A DNA stretch of 64,000 nucleotides from Endomychus coccineus (Eukaryota; Arthropoda; Insecta; Coleoptera; Endomychidae), in contig OY294067.1 of the NCBI GenBank assembly GCA_958510875.1, forward strand, positions 261,331,736 to 261,395,735, written 5' to 3'. Made by a program: the position numbers and the translations under genes. This document shows positions 54,180 to 64,000 of the stretch, piece after piece; the first letter of the stretch is position 1, and each line of letters starts with the position of its first letter. The notes below the pieces were generated by a model. That model ran no database searches. It saw only the letters and a program-made list of their open reading frames with translations, and was not told the DNA's origin.

Positions 54180-55340
54180 TTCATCATCATCATCCATGCA
54201 GGGTAGTGACTTAACTCCAAGATGCGTCCCATGATCAGTAATCTATTCTAATATAGCAGGTTTATGGCCTTCCAGAAGGGGTTTCTTTGTTAAATAACTT
54301 GCTCTGCCTCATGCCTGGTGAAGTTCCCCACAAGTCAGACATTTCTTATTCGATCAAATGTATCTCTTTGGCTGGTGTCCGTTCCAAAGGTCTCATCCTT
54401 GGAGTGGTGCCAGGTTCTTCTACTAATCTATGGACTTCTGGAGGCGGTACAGACCTGTCTCTTGCCATATACCAGGAAGCTATTATAACCTCCCGCTACT
54501 TTCTACTGAATTCGAGGGGTGCTCTTAAGCTGTATTTTTTCTCACCATGATACATGTCCTGAATGTGATGTATTACTTTGGAATCTTGACAGGCGAGGTT
54601 CTTACCTGATGCATGTAGAACCAAGGTTCTTGAATCAAAACGATCCCTATCTGGTCCTTAGTGAACACTGGAAATCATCGCCGAGACACCTGTGGTGAGA
54701 TGAATAGTCACCTGGGCGATGTCAATGCTCGTCATCTTACCCACCTTCTCGTTGTCGGTGGGGGTGTCGTTTCGACGTATCGATTTTGTCCTTTTCTTCT
54801 TCTTTAACCTCCAATATTGTACCTCCGGAGGCCGATTGTCCGCCGTAGAAGTTGAAGACGTATAGGTCTACTGTACTTTCCACATCATCTTCCTTGGGGA
54901 TGCTGTGAGTGAGTTACTTCCGCCGTTATTCCCTCCTTCTTTTTCCTCAGGCCATGTTCGGGGGTTTTCCTATACCGATAGTGGATGGTGTAGCTGTTGT
55001 CCTTGATTGTTTGGCAGTATAGTACCTCTATTCCTGTCCTCATGATTTGGCCAGTGTCCTCTAATTTAAGGTTGAGAACCTTCCATCGGGACGTTTCAAC
55101 CCTTCGTTTTGAGCTCCTATCAGCTGTAGATGCTCTTATTCTGCCATCTTTTGGCTTCTGGTGAGGAAGATAATCACAGAGTGTGCTTTGGGATGTTATC
55201 TCAAATGAGGAAATGGGAAAAATACAATTTTCAGTATCAGTACCACTTTCTAAATAATACAAAACCAGTTTGACGTGAAACAACTTCATACGCTTAAATT
55301 TTGAACGGCTTGGCTTATAGGGGATCACATTCAATTACTG
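54180..55340 (-). pseudogene. LINE ORF1 end and ORF2 endonuclease start
   Basis: On the minus strand, 55334-54885 is a 149-codon frame whose second half (SRWKVLNLKLEDTGQIMRTG) fits the domain found in ORF1 of I/R1/Loa-type LINEs. ORF2 then starts near 54745 (MTSIDIAQVTIHL). Next comes IGIVLIQEPW (54621-54648), the N-terminal EN/APE endonuclease motif with its catalytic Glu. Then follow RTCIMVRKN and a damaged IASWYMARD..PPPEVHRLVEE. The copy ends near 54180 before RT. Several stops are present. It likely belongs with the RNase H LINE tails seen elsewhere in the window. Confidence 0.7.
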
Positions 55341-55565
55341 AGAAATGTGATGTGTAAATTTGGTGTGAAGTTTTGTTTGTTGGAACCAGCAGTCCTTATT
55401 GATGATTCCTCCCATGTAAGCATGCTACAAGGAGTGTACAAAATCAACTGATTTAATTAATTAACGAATCCTTTGTTTACAAACATTCCGCGCTCAAGAC
55501 AATTCCCGTTACAACATATGACTGTCAGCGTAATTGTGTTGAGAAATGCAAGAATTATTTCCCAG

Positions 55566-55799
55566 TCATTCTTCTCTCGTGATCGTGCTTATGTCAAAAG
55601 AGTTGGTTGTTTCTTGCAATAATCGGTGCGGCCATTCAAAGCCAAGCCGCCTTTGCTCTAAAAACGTCGCCTTGGTTGCCGCTTTAAGCTGATGTTCGAG
55701 AACACATGTACCCGCCTTCTTGAGCCACTTTTTGTTTACAACTTCTTGATGTTCAATTAGTAGACTCTGTATCTCTGGTAACAGACGACAAGTCTTCAT
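55566..55799 (-). other. Unassigned 77-codon open frame
   Basis: The minus frame encodes an amphipathic, charged protein (VVNKKWLKKAGTCVLEHQLK, then EQRRLGFEWPHRLL). It is more protein-like than most short frames here and lies about 230 bp upstream (minus sense) of the LINE ORF1 remnant, so it could be ORF1 N-terminus. I do not recognise it. Confidence 0.25.
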
Positions 55800-56514
55800 T
55801 GCTCCTACCTGCCAACCGTTATCGATATACTTTGTAGCAGGTCAACACTGTGTCTACTTTGTAAGTGCATTTATGTGTTCTCGTATTTATTTCACGATAA
55901 TTGATCGCACAGCTCCGAAACTATCTATCTTCAATTCCGGAGTAATTATCTTCTTAAGTACTATGATAACATGTTGAATTAATAAAAGTCATTCATCTTT
56001 TTTCGTAGAAATATTATTAGAGCAGCTCACAAAGTACCGATAATTTAACTTGCGCCGAGAATTTATTGATCTGAGAAATCAATTTACAAGGAAGAAATTG
56101 TGATAAGGAAATACTGGATCTATAAACTGAACCAGATTAATTAATACCACGTTTAGTTCCTGCCATTAGCGTTTCAACGTTATGCGATTAATTTGTTCTT
56201 CTCAATCCGTCTAACCTATGGCTACATTGTTTCATTTGATAGTATACTCACTCGCCTTCAATATTACGAATCTTTAATAGATTTAAAAGATTAGAGCATC
56301 ACTCCGTTCTATTATTCAAATTTTAGACATGCTTACTGTGACTGGAATTTCCACAACAATTTCATGATTAACGCCTCCTTCTAGTGTTTCAACTTTGTGT
56401 TTATTTTGTTCTTCTCAACCAAGGTCAGCCTATTGCCTCTTTAATCGATAATATAGAACACTCACTTCCGAATTCATTAAATTATGAAAATATGTTCTAT
56501 CCTATCCCCATAAA
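55800..56514. other. AT-rich intergenic DNA
   Basis: Two loosely similar blocks (ATTAGCGTTTCAACGTTATG near 56165, TCTAGTGTTTCAACTTTGTG near 56380, each followed by TTTGTTCTTCTCAA) suggest an old local duplication. Nothing else seen. Confidence 0.45.
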
Positions 56515-56516
56515 TA

Positions 56517-56902
56517 CCGGAATATCAAAAATTATCTTGGTCAAGGGTGGTTTTGGAATCTAAAACGTGTGTCTTACTTTACGTTTGAATCAATTATGTC
56601 ACTGTCACACTGACATCACCTTGTTTGACAATCATGGACTATTTTATATTTCCTTTCTTAAAAAACAAGATTTTCGCAACTCCGATAAATAATTAGAATA
56701 GTTCAGCAATGTGCAAAAACTAAAATCGTTATTTCATAATTTGTAGTTCATTATTGTTTTACAACTGAAATAAATAGGTATGAACTTTGTAGGTTATTGA
56801 TGATGTCAGTGTGACAGTGACATAATTATTTCAAACGTGAAGTAAGACACACGTTTTAGATTTCACAACCACCCTTGACCAAGATAATTTTTGATATCCC
56901 GG
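56517..56902. mobile_element. 386-bp MITE, sibling of the CCGG element
   Basis: CCGGAATATCAAAAATTATC and its inverted end, with TA on both sides (56515-56516, 56903-56904). The inverted repeats extend about 110 bp (TCTAAAACGTGTGTCTTACT and CACTGTCACACTGACATCA have complements on the right). The right half matches 46700-46870 closely; the middle of the 956-bp element is absent. Confidence 0.9.
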
Positions 56903-57059
56903 TAGTTTTTTCAAACGATTTAATGTTAGTCCAAATTTAAGCAAATTTCGTTACAAGCAGAGTCGTTCTAACAATTAGTATGCCCTCTTCAAGGCTTCAT
57001 CGGTAATAGTTCATATTTACTTCCTCACTATACGTTGTAAGGTGTAAGGGAACTGGAAA

Positions 57060-58102
57060 CTATTGTAAACGGCCCAAAAAACCTCCAGGATATTTGCGGA
57101 TATACGGTCGTCAAGAAAGTAAGATCACTTATATTTAAGTTCAAGTATTCGAGACAATTCCTAGGTGTGAAGGACTTGAAAGCACTTTATTTATCTCTTG
57201 TATAGTCAACTAAGATATGGTATTATTGGTTGGGGATCGGTTAGAAATAACTACTTGAAAAGTCTGGAAATCACACAAAAGTCGGTTCGTAAAGTTATTG
57301 TTTAAAAGAGAAGAACTCATCTTACTGAACTTATTTACAACGAATCCAGTGTGATGGACTTATGACAGCTCTATGGTTATTTCACTTTGGTATGGCTCTT
57401 CTCAAATAGACATTGTATAGACTATCAGGCTCATGAATATCGGGTTGGAAACAAATCCTGTATAAAGAATAAAATTAAGGAATCAATTGGAAAAAGGTGT
57501 TTCATCTATAATGGCCTCAAACTGTATGTTCTCCTACCATCTGAACTGAATGGATTACAATATAGTCACTGTAAAAAACATCTTAGGTGTTGGATACAGA
57601 ATATTCCAAGGGGTAGAATGAGTCAGATAGTTGACGGTGATATTTGTTAAGTGATGGATTATTTAATTATTTGTTTAACTATAGTGATGATTTTGTTTAT
57701 TTGTGTAAGGTGTTCGAAAATGTTTATGAGTTATGATTTATATAACTATGCAAATTGGCAGGTATTTAGATTAGATTAAGATTTTAAATGTCTCCGACGT
57801 TTATCCGCAAATGTTTCGTTCTTTTTTCATGGAATGGTGGTTCTATCACATAAAACATATTCATTCGTTTGCTGGATTCTTGATTAGATTGTTTTTTATA
57901 AGGGTTGGTTAGAATTTAAATTAAGTTAAGTTTAAGTGAGTATATTAAAAATTAAAAAGTACACCCTATTTCTCACACACAAGAAATGTTTCTTTTTTGA
58001 AAGTTCTTTGTGAGTATGTTTGTTTATTATCGTATTTAAATATTAATATTTTTATAATTGTATGAATTGAACTGAATAAACATATATTATTATTATTATT
58101 AT
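57060..58102 (+). pseudogene. LINE RT C-terminus with (TTA)n tail
   Basis: Frame pieces from about 57180 give ALYLSLV and RYGIIGWGSVRNNYLKSLEI and TQKSVRKVI, the thumb region of Jockey-like RT. The 87-codon frame at 57387-57650 continues to the C-terminus (KRCFIYNGLKLYVLLPSELN, then a stop at 57648). An AT-rich 3' UTR follows, ending ATTGAACTGAATAAACATAT and a TTA microsatellite at 58085-58102. The 5' part is missing and the frame is interrupted at least twice. Confidence 0.7.
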
Positions 58103-58154
58103 ATCCGTTTCGAGCATTTCTGAATCGATCTAGACTATTTCCGAGATGATTTCT

Positions 58155-58196
58155 GTGTGTGCGTATGTATGTATGTATGTATGTATGAATGTATAT
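58155..58196 (+). repeat. GTAT microsatellite
   Basis: About six consecutive GTAT units after GTGTGTGC, then a diverged GAATGTATATG. Confidence 0.9.
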
Positions 58197-59154
58197 GCGT
58201 GACCTACTGAGGCGACGATTGTGCCGTTCTTATAGTTCGTACAGATTTGAAATTTTGCAAAAACTGTATTGTTTTTGGGCGCGGTAGCCTGATTTCAAAT
58301 AGTATTTTTGACATGTCATTTTTTCAACTGGAATTATAGTATATTTTAATGAAGCATAATGATAACAGTGTTTTTCTGATTAAAAATATATATCACACGC
58401 ATGCATTTAACCCACATTGTCATTTTAAGATTCAAGTGACGTCGTCAAATTTATTTTATTTTGTGGCATTGAACTATAACTTCATATAGTATAGTTCAAT
58501 GCTCTGTGGTAACATGGAACTTGGAAGTAAAGTTATATGGTGTTAATCATAGTCGAAGTATAAAACGAGGTCAATCATTTTGAAATTCAACAGCAACTAT
58601 TAGTATAAAACAATGTAATAGTTATTTACGAATATAATTGATATCTGAGCTTTATTAACACACGCATTCGAAATCGCATAAGTACCTACGTACTTATCAG
58701 TACGTTATCACAAGTATATTGTACAAATTCAAAATTTGTCACGATTCATTTGAAAAATCAGAACATTGAAAGTAATAATTGAGATGGTGGTTTTAAAAAT
58801 TCGATGACAACGCAACGCCTCGTTTCCTTGGTAACCACAATACTTTTTGCTCATTTCATTGATTTAATTTGACTGATTGAAATTCGATCGGATAAGTAAA
58901 ACGCGTACGATAATTAACTCCTTATCTCACTCAAATGAATGAGATGAGAAGTAGATAATTATATCATGTAAACCATTTGAATGAAATTTCAATGTAACAG
59001 AGTATAATTTAATGTCTTTCTTTACCTGTTTCTGAATCATTTCCAATATTATCACTACTATTGCTATAATCTTTGATTTGACCCGAAAAGTCTCCGAAAG
59101 CGAAAAATTGTGCTAACAAAAGGAAGTAACGATAGTAGTAACAGTAACGTAAAA
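58197..59154. other. AT-rich intergenic DNA
   Basis: A small inverted pair ACTATAACTTCATATAGTAT near 58475 forms a hairpin. Nothing else recognised. Confidence 0.45.
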
Positions 59155-59420
59155 CCATTCACTAGACGAGCTCAAACTAGTCACCCCTTCATTGTCTAAC
59201 TCGAGACCTGTCGAACTTTTTCCAACCAGACTAAATTTTCCTATTGAACAACGAAGTTGTGGAACTCTTTACCCAGTGAAGTCTTTTATTATGCATATAA
59301 CCTCCAAACCTTCTAGAATAATTCGTATTATCTTCTCCCAACATTCTACCACTGGCTCACACGATGTTCTTTGATCATTATGGGTTTTCCCTCGTGTAGT
59401 CCAAGTATAAAAAAATTTGT
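59155..59420 (+). mobile_element. LINE-A 3' end fragment
   Basis: GAGCTCAAACTAGTCACCCC, ACTCGAGACCTGTCGAACTT, GGAACTCTTTACCCAGTGAA, ACTGGCTCACACGATGTTCT and GGGTTTTCCCTCGTGTAGTC follow the LINE-A end (42985-43225) in order, then an A run. It lacks the RT part. Confidence 0.85.
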
Positions 59421-59616
59421 TTTATATACAGGAATACAGGATATTTGACAACTTATCTGACAATTTTCAAGAAATCGACTCCTCATTTGAAAGTGCATAT
59501 ATATGTGGTCACGAAATGTCGGATATGATGTGGAACATCCTGCTTAAAAGAGAATGTTTGTTTATTTGTATTCTATACAAATATACAGTTTTATTCCAAA
59601 CGTGATGAAATTAAAA

Positions 59617-59755
59617 CAAGGAGAAAGTCAATATCTATATGACATTTTGAAAAACTACCCCAACCCCAACTACCACTACTTGTCAGCTTTGAGGATGAAG
59701 AACTAGCTTGGGATAGTTTTTTCAAAATCTCACGTAGACAATGACTTTCCTCTTT
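59617..59755. repeat. Foldback, about 47-bp arms
   Basis: CAAGGAGAAAGTCAATATCT to ACATTTTGAAAAACTACCCC is inverted at 59708-59755 (GGGATAGTTTTTTCAAAATC to GACAATGACTTTCCTC). About 43 bp lie between. It is small and imperfect; a MITE remnant is possible. Confidence 0.65.
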
Positions 59756-59759
59756 ATAC

Positions 59760-62700
59760 GAATATTTGCGTTATCTAGTAGGGTGCTTTTAGGGATGGGA
59801 AATGCGGGCAATAAAGAAGGACTCACAGAAATTGTCAGCCCTCTTTTGCATATATTGCCAAATATCGCTGTGAGCTATTTATCTTCTTCGATGGAATGAT
59901 TGTGCCGTAGAAAAGGGTTCTCCATCACTACGTCGTCATTTCCCATCGTGTACAGCTTCGCCTTAACTTTGTACATCGCCACTTCTTTTTCCCACATTTC
60001 GCGATATGATTATGTCGGAACTTGTTATTTTGCACAACCAGCAACTTTTTGCCTTTTTCATTGTACATATCAATACTACTCATTTCAGAAATTAAACTAA
60101 TGAAACAAAAATTCCTTATTTCATCCATGATAAATGCAGGTACCTACTTATAGTGTTATTATCTTCTGTCTTACCCACTCTCATTACGGAGTTTGCTGTC
60201 AAGCATCTGGAATCTGCCTTCGTCTGGCAATAGTGACGTGACCTTTTGGAAATTTTATCTGCCGTCGAGCAACTCGCCGGTGGCCCCACAAACAACTTTA
60301 TGAAAAAATGCAACGCTGGGCCAATAAACTGCTGGTAATGCAAAAAAGGTCCCGAATAAAATTTCAATGTAATGACATAGAGAATAACTCAACGTTTTTG
60401 GATCACGCCTTTATTTTTCTTATCATTTGCAATATATTTTCGATTTCTATGGGTGATATATGGTTAATAGTTAATTTATCCAAATCGTTCTCATTTCTTT
60501 TTCCGGTGAACTTATACTTCTTGGCTTTTTGCGTTTCTAAGTAAATTGCATTCTCGTCTGGATAGCTATATTTTGATGATTTGATATCATTCAAGAGGGT
60601 AAATAAAAAAATATTTTATAGACAGTAGTAATATTTTTACATTTATTATCAATAATAGCAGGATGAACTGTTATAACTGGCAATCATTTAGAATCTTTGC
60701 GTAAAGTAAAATTGTTACGAAAAATGTGATAACTTCTCTTCTTGTTTGATAGTTTACGTACACCAGATATAATGAGAATTTAATTCAGCTAAAGAGGAAA
60801 AGCGAGAAGTAACTTTTGATATAGTACTGCTTTGATTAGAGGTAAGGCCGTAACTGACCGGTTTATGATGCATGTTTCTAAACTAGTTTCCTTAAGTCGG
60901 CGCTTTGATCAGTCTCCTAATAGATATAGCAGCATGATTTTGTTAGTTCGATTCACAGCAGCGGGCCTTGATAACATGCACGCTTTTTCACAAAGCACAT
61001 TCTAGACAAGTTATTGCCTCGTTGTTGTCTGTGTTAAAAGACTCTGTTGGGGCTTTGCGCTCTTGGAAAAAATTAATAAATGTCGCATCGTAATCACTCA
61101 TTACCGGGAAAAAACGGCACACATCCAGTACGGCCGATGAGAATGGAAATTTATACGGAATTTATTGCGAACATGTTTACAAGCTGTATCTGAAAGTGTA
61201 ACATGTTATTGAATTTCAATGAGTTTGTTTTGCGACGGTTTTTACTTGAACAAGATTGCTTGTTCATATTACAATTACGTTACAATTATACTTCTCGGTA
61301 CTGTTGTCTAGATTAAATTGTAAACGTAAGTCAGGAAAATGAATTCCTGCGATATTTGTTGACGTCTTCATTTTTGTGGTACCAACATATCATGACATAA
61401 AATTTGTGGAATTTTCACGCAGTCACGGAGACATTAAAATTTAGGTTTTCATTTATCTACACTTTTCATGACCAAATCGATAGTTTGTAGAAAATATGCG
61501 ATATATAAGTCCAAGGGCGCCTATAGGGGGAAGTGGTAAAACGTCCTCCCTTGGTATTGCTCCTTTGAGTCCTTGGCCTCAACGCTCTAACACATTCAAA
61601 CAGGATTGTGTATCATTTTTCATTTTCTTTAAATAGACTAAAAATTAACTATACATCTAATTTTAGTACAATCATTTAATTATTATTAATACTAGTATCA
61701 TTAATCACTGGGTGATGAGCTACATTTTGAAACAATTTTACATACCAAGGTAAATTTCAATCATAGTTGTGCCACCCTAACCCACAACTGTGATTAACCT
61801 TTATACCTTGCTATATTGTCAAAGACTCGGATTTAATCCCAGCACCTTTCCAATGTGACATCACCATCAGGATCGTGTTTTTCAATATATCGTCATGTGA
61901 AGCTTGGGTATATCAACCATATTAGTTTTATGTTATGAGTTTTTGTTGTTCGCATGTTTTTATTATGTTCTTATATTATTTATATTTGTTGTGTTCCTAT
62001 TGCTTTTATGTTTTATTTTTGTTTGGTTTCCCAAGCTTAGTTATTTAACATAAAACGTTATGAATTACAATATTGAACACTTCAATTTATAATTTTTTTT
62101 CTTTACCTCATCATGGTTTATTCTCTATTAGCCCGCCCTTGTGATTCAGTATATCTGTTTGTGAGTCTATAGTTCCAAAATTGTTGAATGAATTCGATGA
62201 AATTGAAAATAAATAAATTTTTATTACTCCGAAAATTTTTTTAATCATCAAAGCATATAGCTTTATCCACTATCCCCGATTATATATAAATATGCGGTCT
62301 GGTTCTACGAACATGTTGAACCCAGAAATATCGTTTTGGATGAAAATCTAAATGAAGTTACTCTTTGGTCTAAAACGTGATTGACATAATGGATTAGCTT
62401 TTCTCTAAACGGGAGGGCTGTGGGAATGAGTTGGCATGCCCAAACATATTATATACATCAAAGATCCTTTATTACTGCATTACTTGCACAATTCAGCGTT
62501 CAATACTTCTTCAGCTATGAGAGGGACTCTAAGAATCTCAAAGCATTAGGTATATCAATACTCGTTCAGATCAGTTGGGATAACAGAAACTTTCACACAA
62601 AACTCATCCGAATGATGTTAGCCTTGGTAAGGGAACAAGCTATTCAAAGATTTGTAACAAATGAACGCTGTTGAACCATTTATATGGTAACTCAATAGAA

Positions 62701-64000
62701 CTGTGAAATTATTCCTTCAGACTGCAGGATCAATGGAGTCTTTGCTAATTGCATAGAATCCTCTAAGCTATAATAAACAAATACATTGGAAGTTTTGAAT
62801 GTGTCATTAAACTAGGCTCCGTTAACGTCTGGTCAATAAACAAGCCACACAGTGGACATTTGAGGTATTCCATCTGTAGGTAGTCTCATTGTCAGATTTT
62901 TCTAATTGTTTCATTTCCATTTAGATGAGAAACAAGTCAGGTTCGGATATCTAGTTGGTCATACGATTAGGCCTACTACTCTTACCAAAGTATCCGAAGT
63001 AAAGTAAAGTTTAAGCAAAACTTCACTTTCGAACCACTAGCCATAATTGTGTCGATGTACAGATTTATTCAGCTGAAAGGCCGCTCCTCCTGGAAAATCT
63101 ATCTTACGGAATCAAAACGGACCCAAGTCTTAGTATAATGAAATTAGTTAAAGTAAGATAAAGTTAGGTGAAGAACAAACGTGAACGGAGCAATACAGCG
63201 AGAGTTCACACTACCCTACTTATTATATCAGTGAACCAACCGGTTCTGTATGAAGTAAACCAAATTGTAATGTTTTATGAAAGGAAATCACTTGATATAA
63301 AATCCGGTACGACTTGAAGATCAACGATAGAACGCCCCCGTCTCAGTGAAGTAAGATCTTCTATTTTGATAAATGATCATATTTTGAGGAGTTACACACT
63401 AGGGTATAAATATAGTATAAAAGCAACCCACAGTAGGATCTAAATGATGTTGTTCTTGAACTAAACCCTCGGTATTATACATATCTATTTATCTATCTAT
63501 GAGCGAAGTCAATAATCATTATTAGAAGCAAACATGCAAGATGTGCCTGCCTTCGCGGTTTTAATCGTTTATAGGTCTGGCTCTGCATTATTACCATTAT
63601 AACTTGTTTTCAATGCTTGCGGTTGTCGAACGATACGCATCTCTACGCTAACATAAGATCCAATGATCAGATATAATGAGTGTTTTGATTCAATGCTGCG
63701 TTCAGCTGGAGAAATAAATAACGAAATGACTCAATCGTAACAGATAATGTTGCTCTTTTGTTTCTCTCGTTTGTTTCATTTTTTATACACGGATTCTGCA
63801 TGTTGATGTAGGAAGTGTTGTCTGATCTTATTTTAATTAGATTGAGCTAATTCCATGATTTTATTTATATAGTTAAAATTACTCTTATAATTAAAGAATA
63901 TTATCTTAACGTACATAATTAGCTACTTTCGGAAAAGTAGCTTACCACTCGTCGAAATTTCGAAAAAATGAACAACGGCGGATAGAATCATGTCGGAAGT
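59760..64000. other. Intergenic DNA, nothing recognised
   Basis: About 4.2 kb with several short open frames (59900-60128, 60116-60367, 60308-60594, 62420-62674), none with a domain I recognise. An ATCT microsatellite sits at 63483-63500. No RNA gene or repeat shared with the window was found. Confidence 0.45.

Noticed and set aside
1..64000. Host protein-coding genes
   Set aside because: Every open frame with recognisable protein content belongs to a mobile element. The remaining frames (for example 991-1368, 40496-40777, 45264-45536, 55566-55799, 62420-62674) have no domain and no exon context. I cannot exclude small exons of a long intron-rich gene.

Overview
This window looks like gene-poor intergenic or intronic chromatin from an arthropod nuclear genome, most likely an insect. 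By eye it is roughly two-thirds A+T, has no operon-like gene spacing, and I could support no intact host protein-coding gene. Almost everything recognisable is a mobile element or its remains: Penelope-like elements (PLEs), several LINE families, a decayed Gypsy-type gag-protease, LTR-like units, Tc1/mariner-superfamily transposons with very long terminal inverted repeats, MITEs and a short satellite array. No complete transposase or reverse transcriptase frame survives.

Layout. 0-9.4 kb: LINE 3' end (minus), Gypsy gag-protease, LINE reverse transcriptase remnant, and a 52-bp-arm palindrome with a hammerhead-like loop. 9.4-13.4 kb: foldback MITE, 1.65-kb LTR-like repeat, LINE-A RT fragment. 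13.4-16.5 kb: a PLE-1 copy split by a 2.3-kb mariner-like element with 605-bp terminal repeats. 17-19 kb: LINE RNase H tail, transposase fragment, another LINE. 20.2-22.8 kb: a 148-bp satellite split by a probable 1,520-bp solo LTR with GTAT target duplications. 25-26 kb: PLE-1 copy B. 28.1-29.8 kb: a putative LTR/leader with TATA box and tRNA-Lys-like primer site, holding three hairpins that share a 27-nt core but have different complementary arms. 30.9-32.7 kb: PLE-1 fragment with the best hammerhead, then LINE-A. 36.5-37.4 kb: PIF/Harbinger-like TIR element. 37.7-40.4 kb: two different PLE lineages head to head. 41.7-43.2 kb: second hammerhead family, then the longest LINE-A copy. 45.5-47.6 kb: PLE-1 with a CCGG-ended TA-target element and then an 8-bp-TSD MITE nested in it. 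48-60 kb: LINE fragments, a second mariner-like element (50.9-53.0 kb), a LINE endonuclease region, a short sibling of the CCGG element and a LINE with a (TTA)n tail. 60-64 kb: nothing recognised.

How the parts relate. Insertion order can be read at three places: mariner into PLE-1 (13.96/16.29 kb), LTR into satellite (20.3/21.8 kb), and CCGG element then MITE into PLE-1 (45.9-47.3 kb). Two repeat families carry type I hammerhead ribozyme motifs. That is a known property of PLE pseudo-LTRs for the first family; for the second family the assignment is inferred. The most unusual object is the three-hairpin array at 28822-29070, whose arms differ between copies yet stay complementary, as expected of a selected RNA structure. 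I could not match it to a known RNA family.
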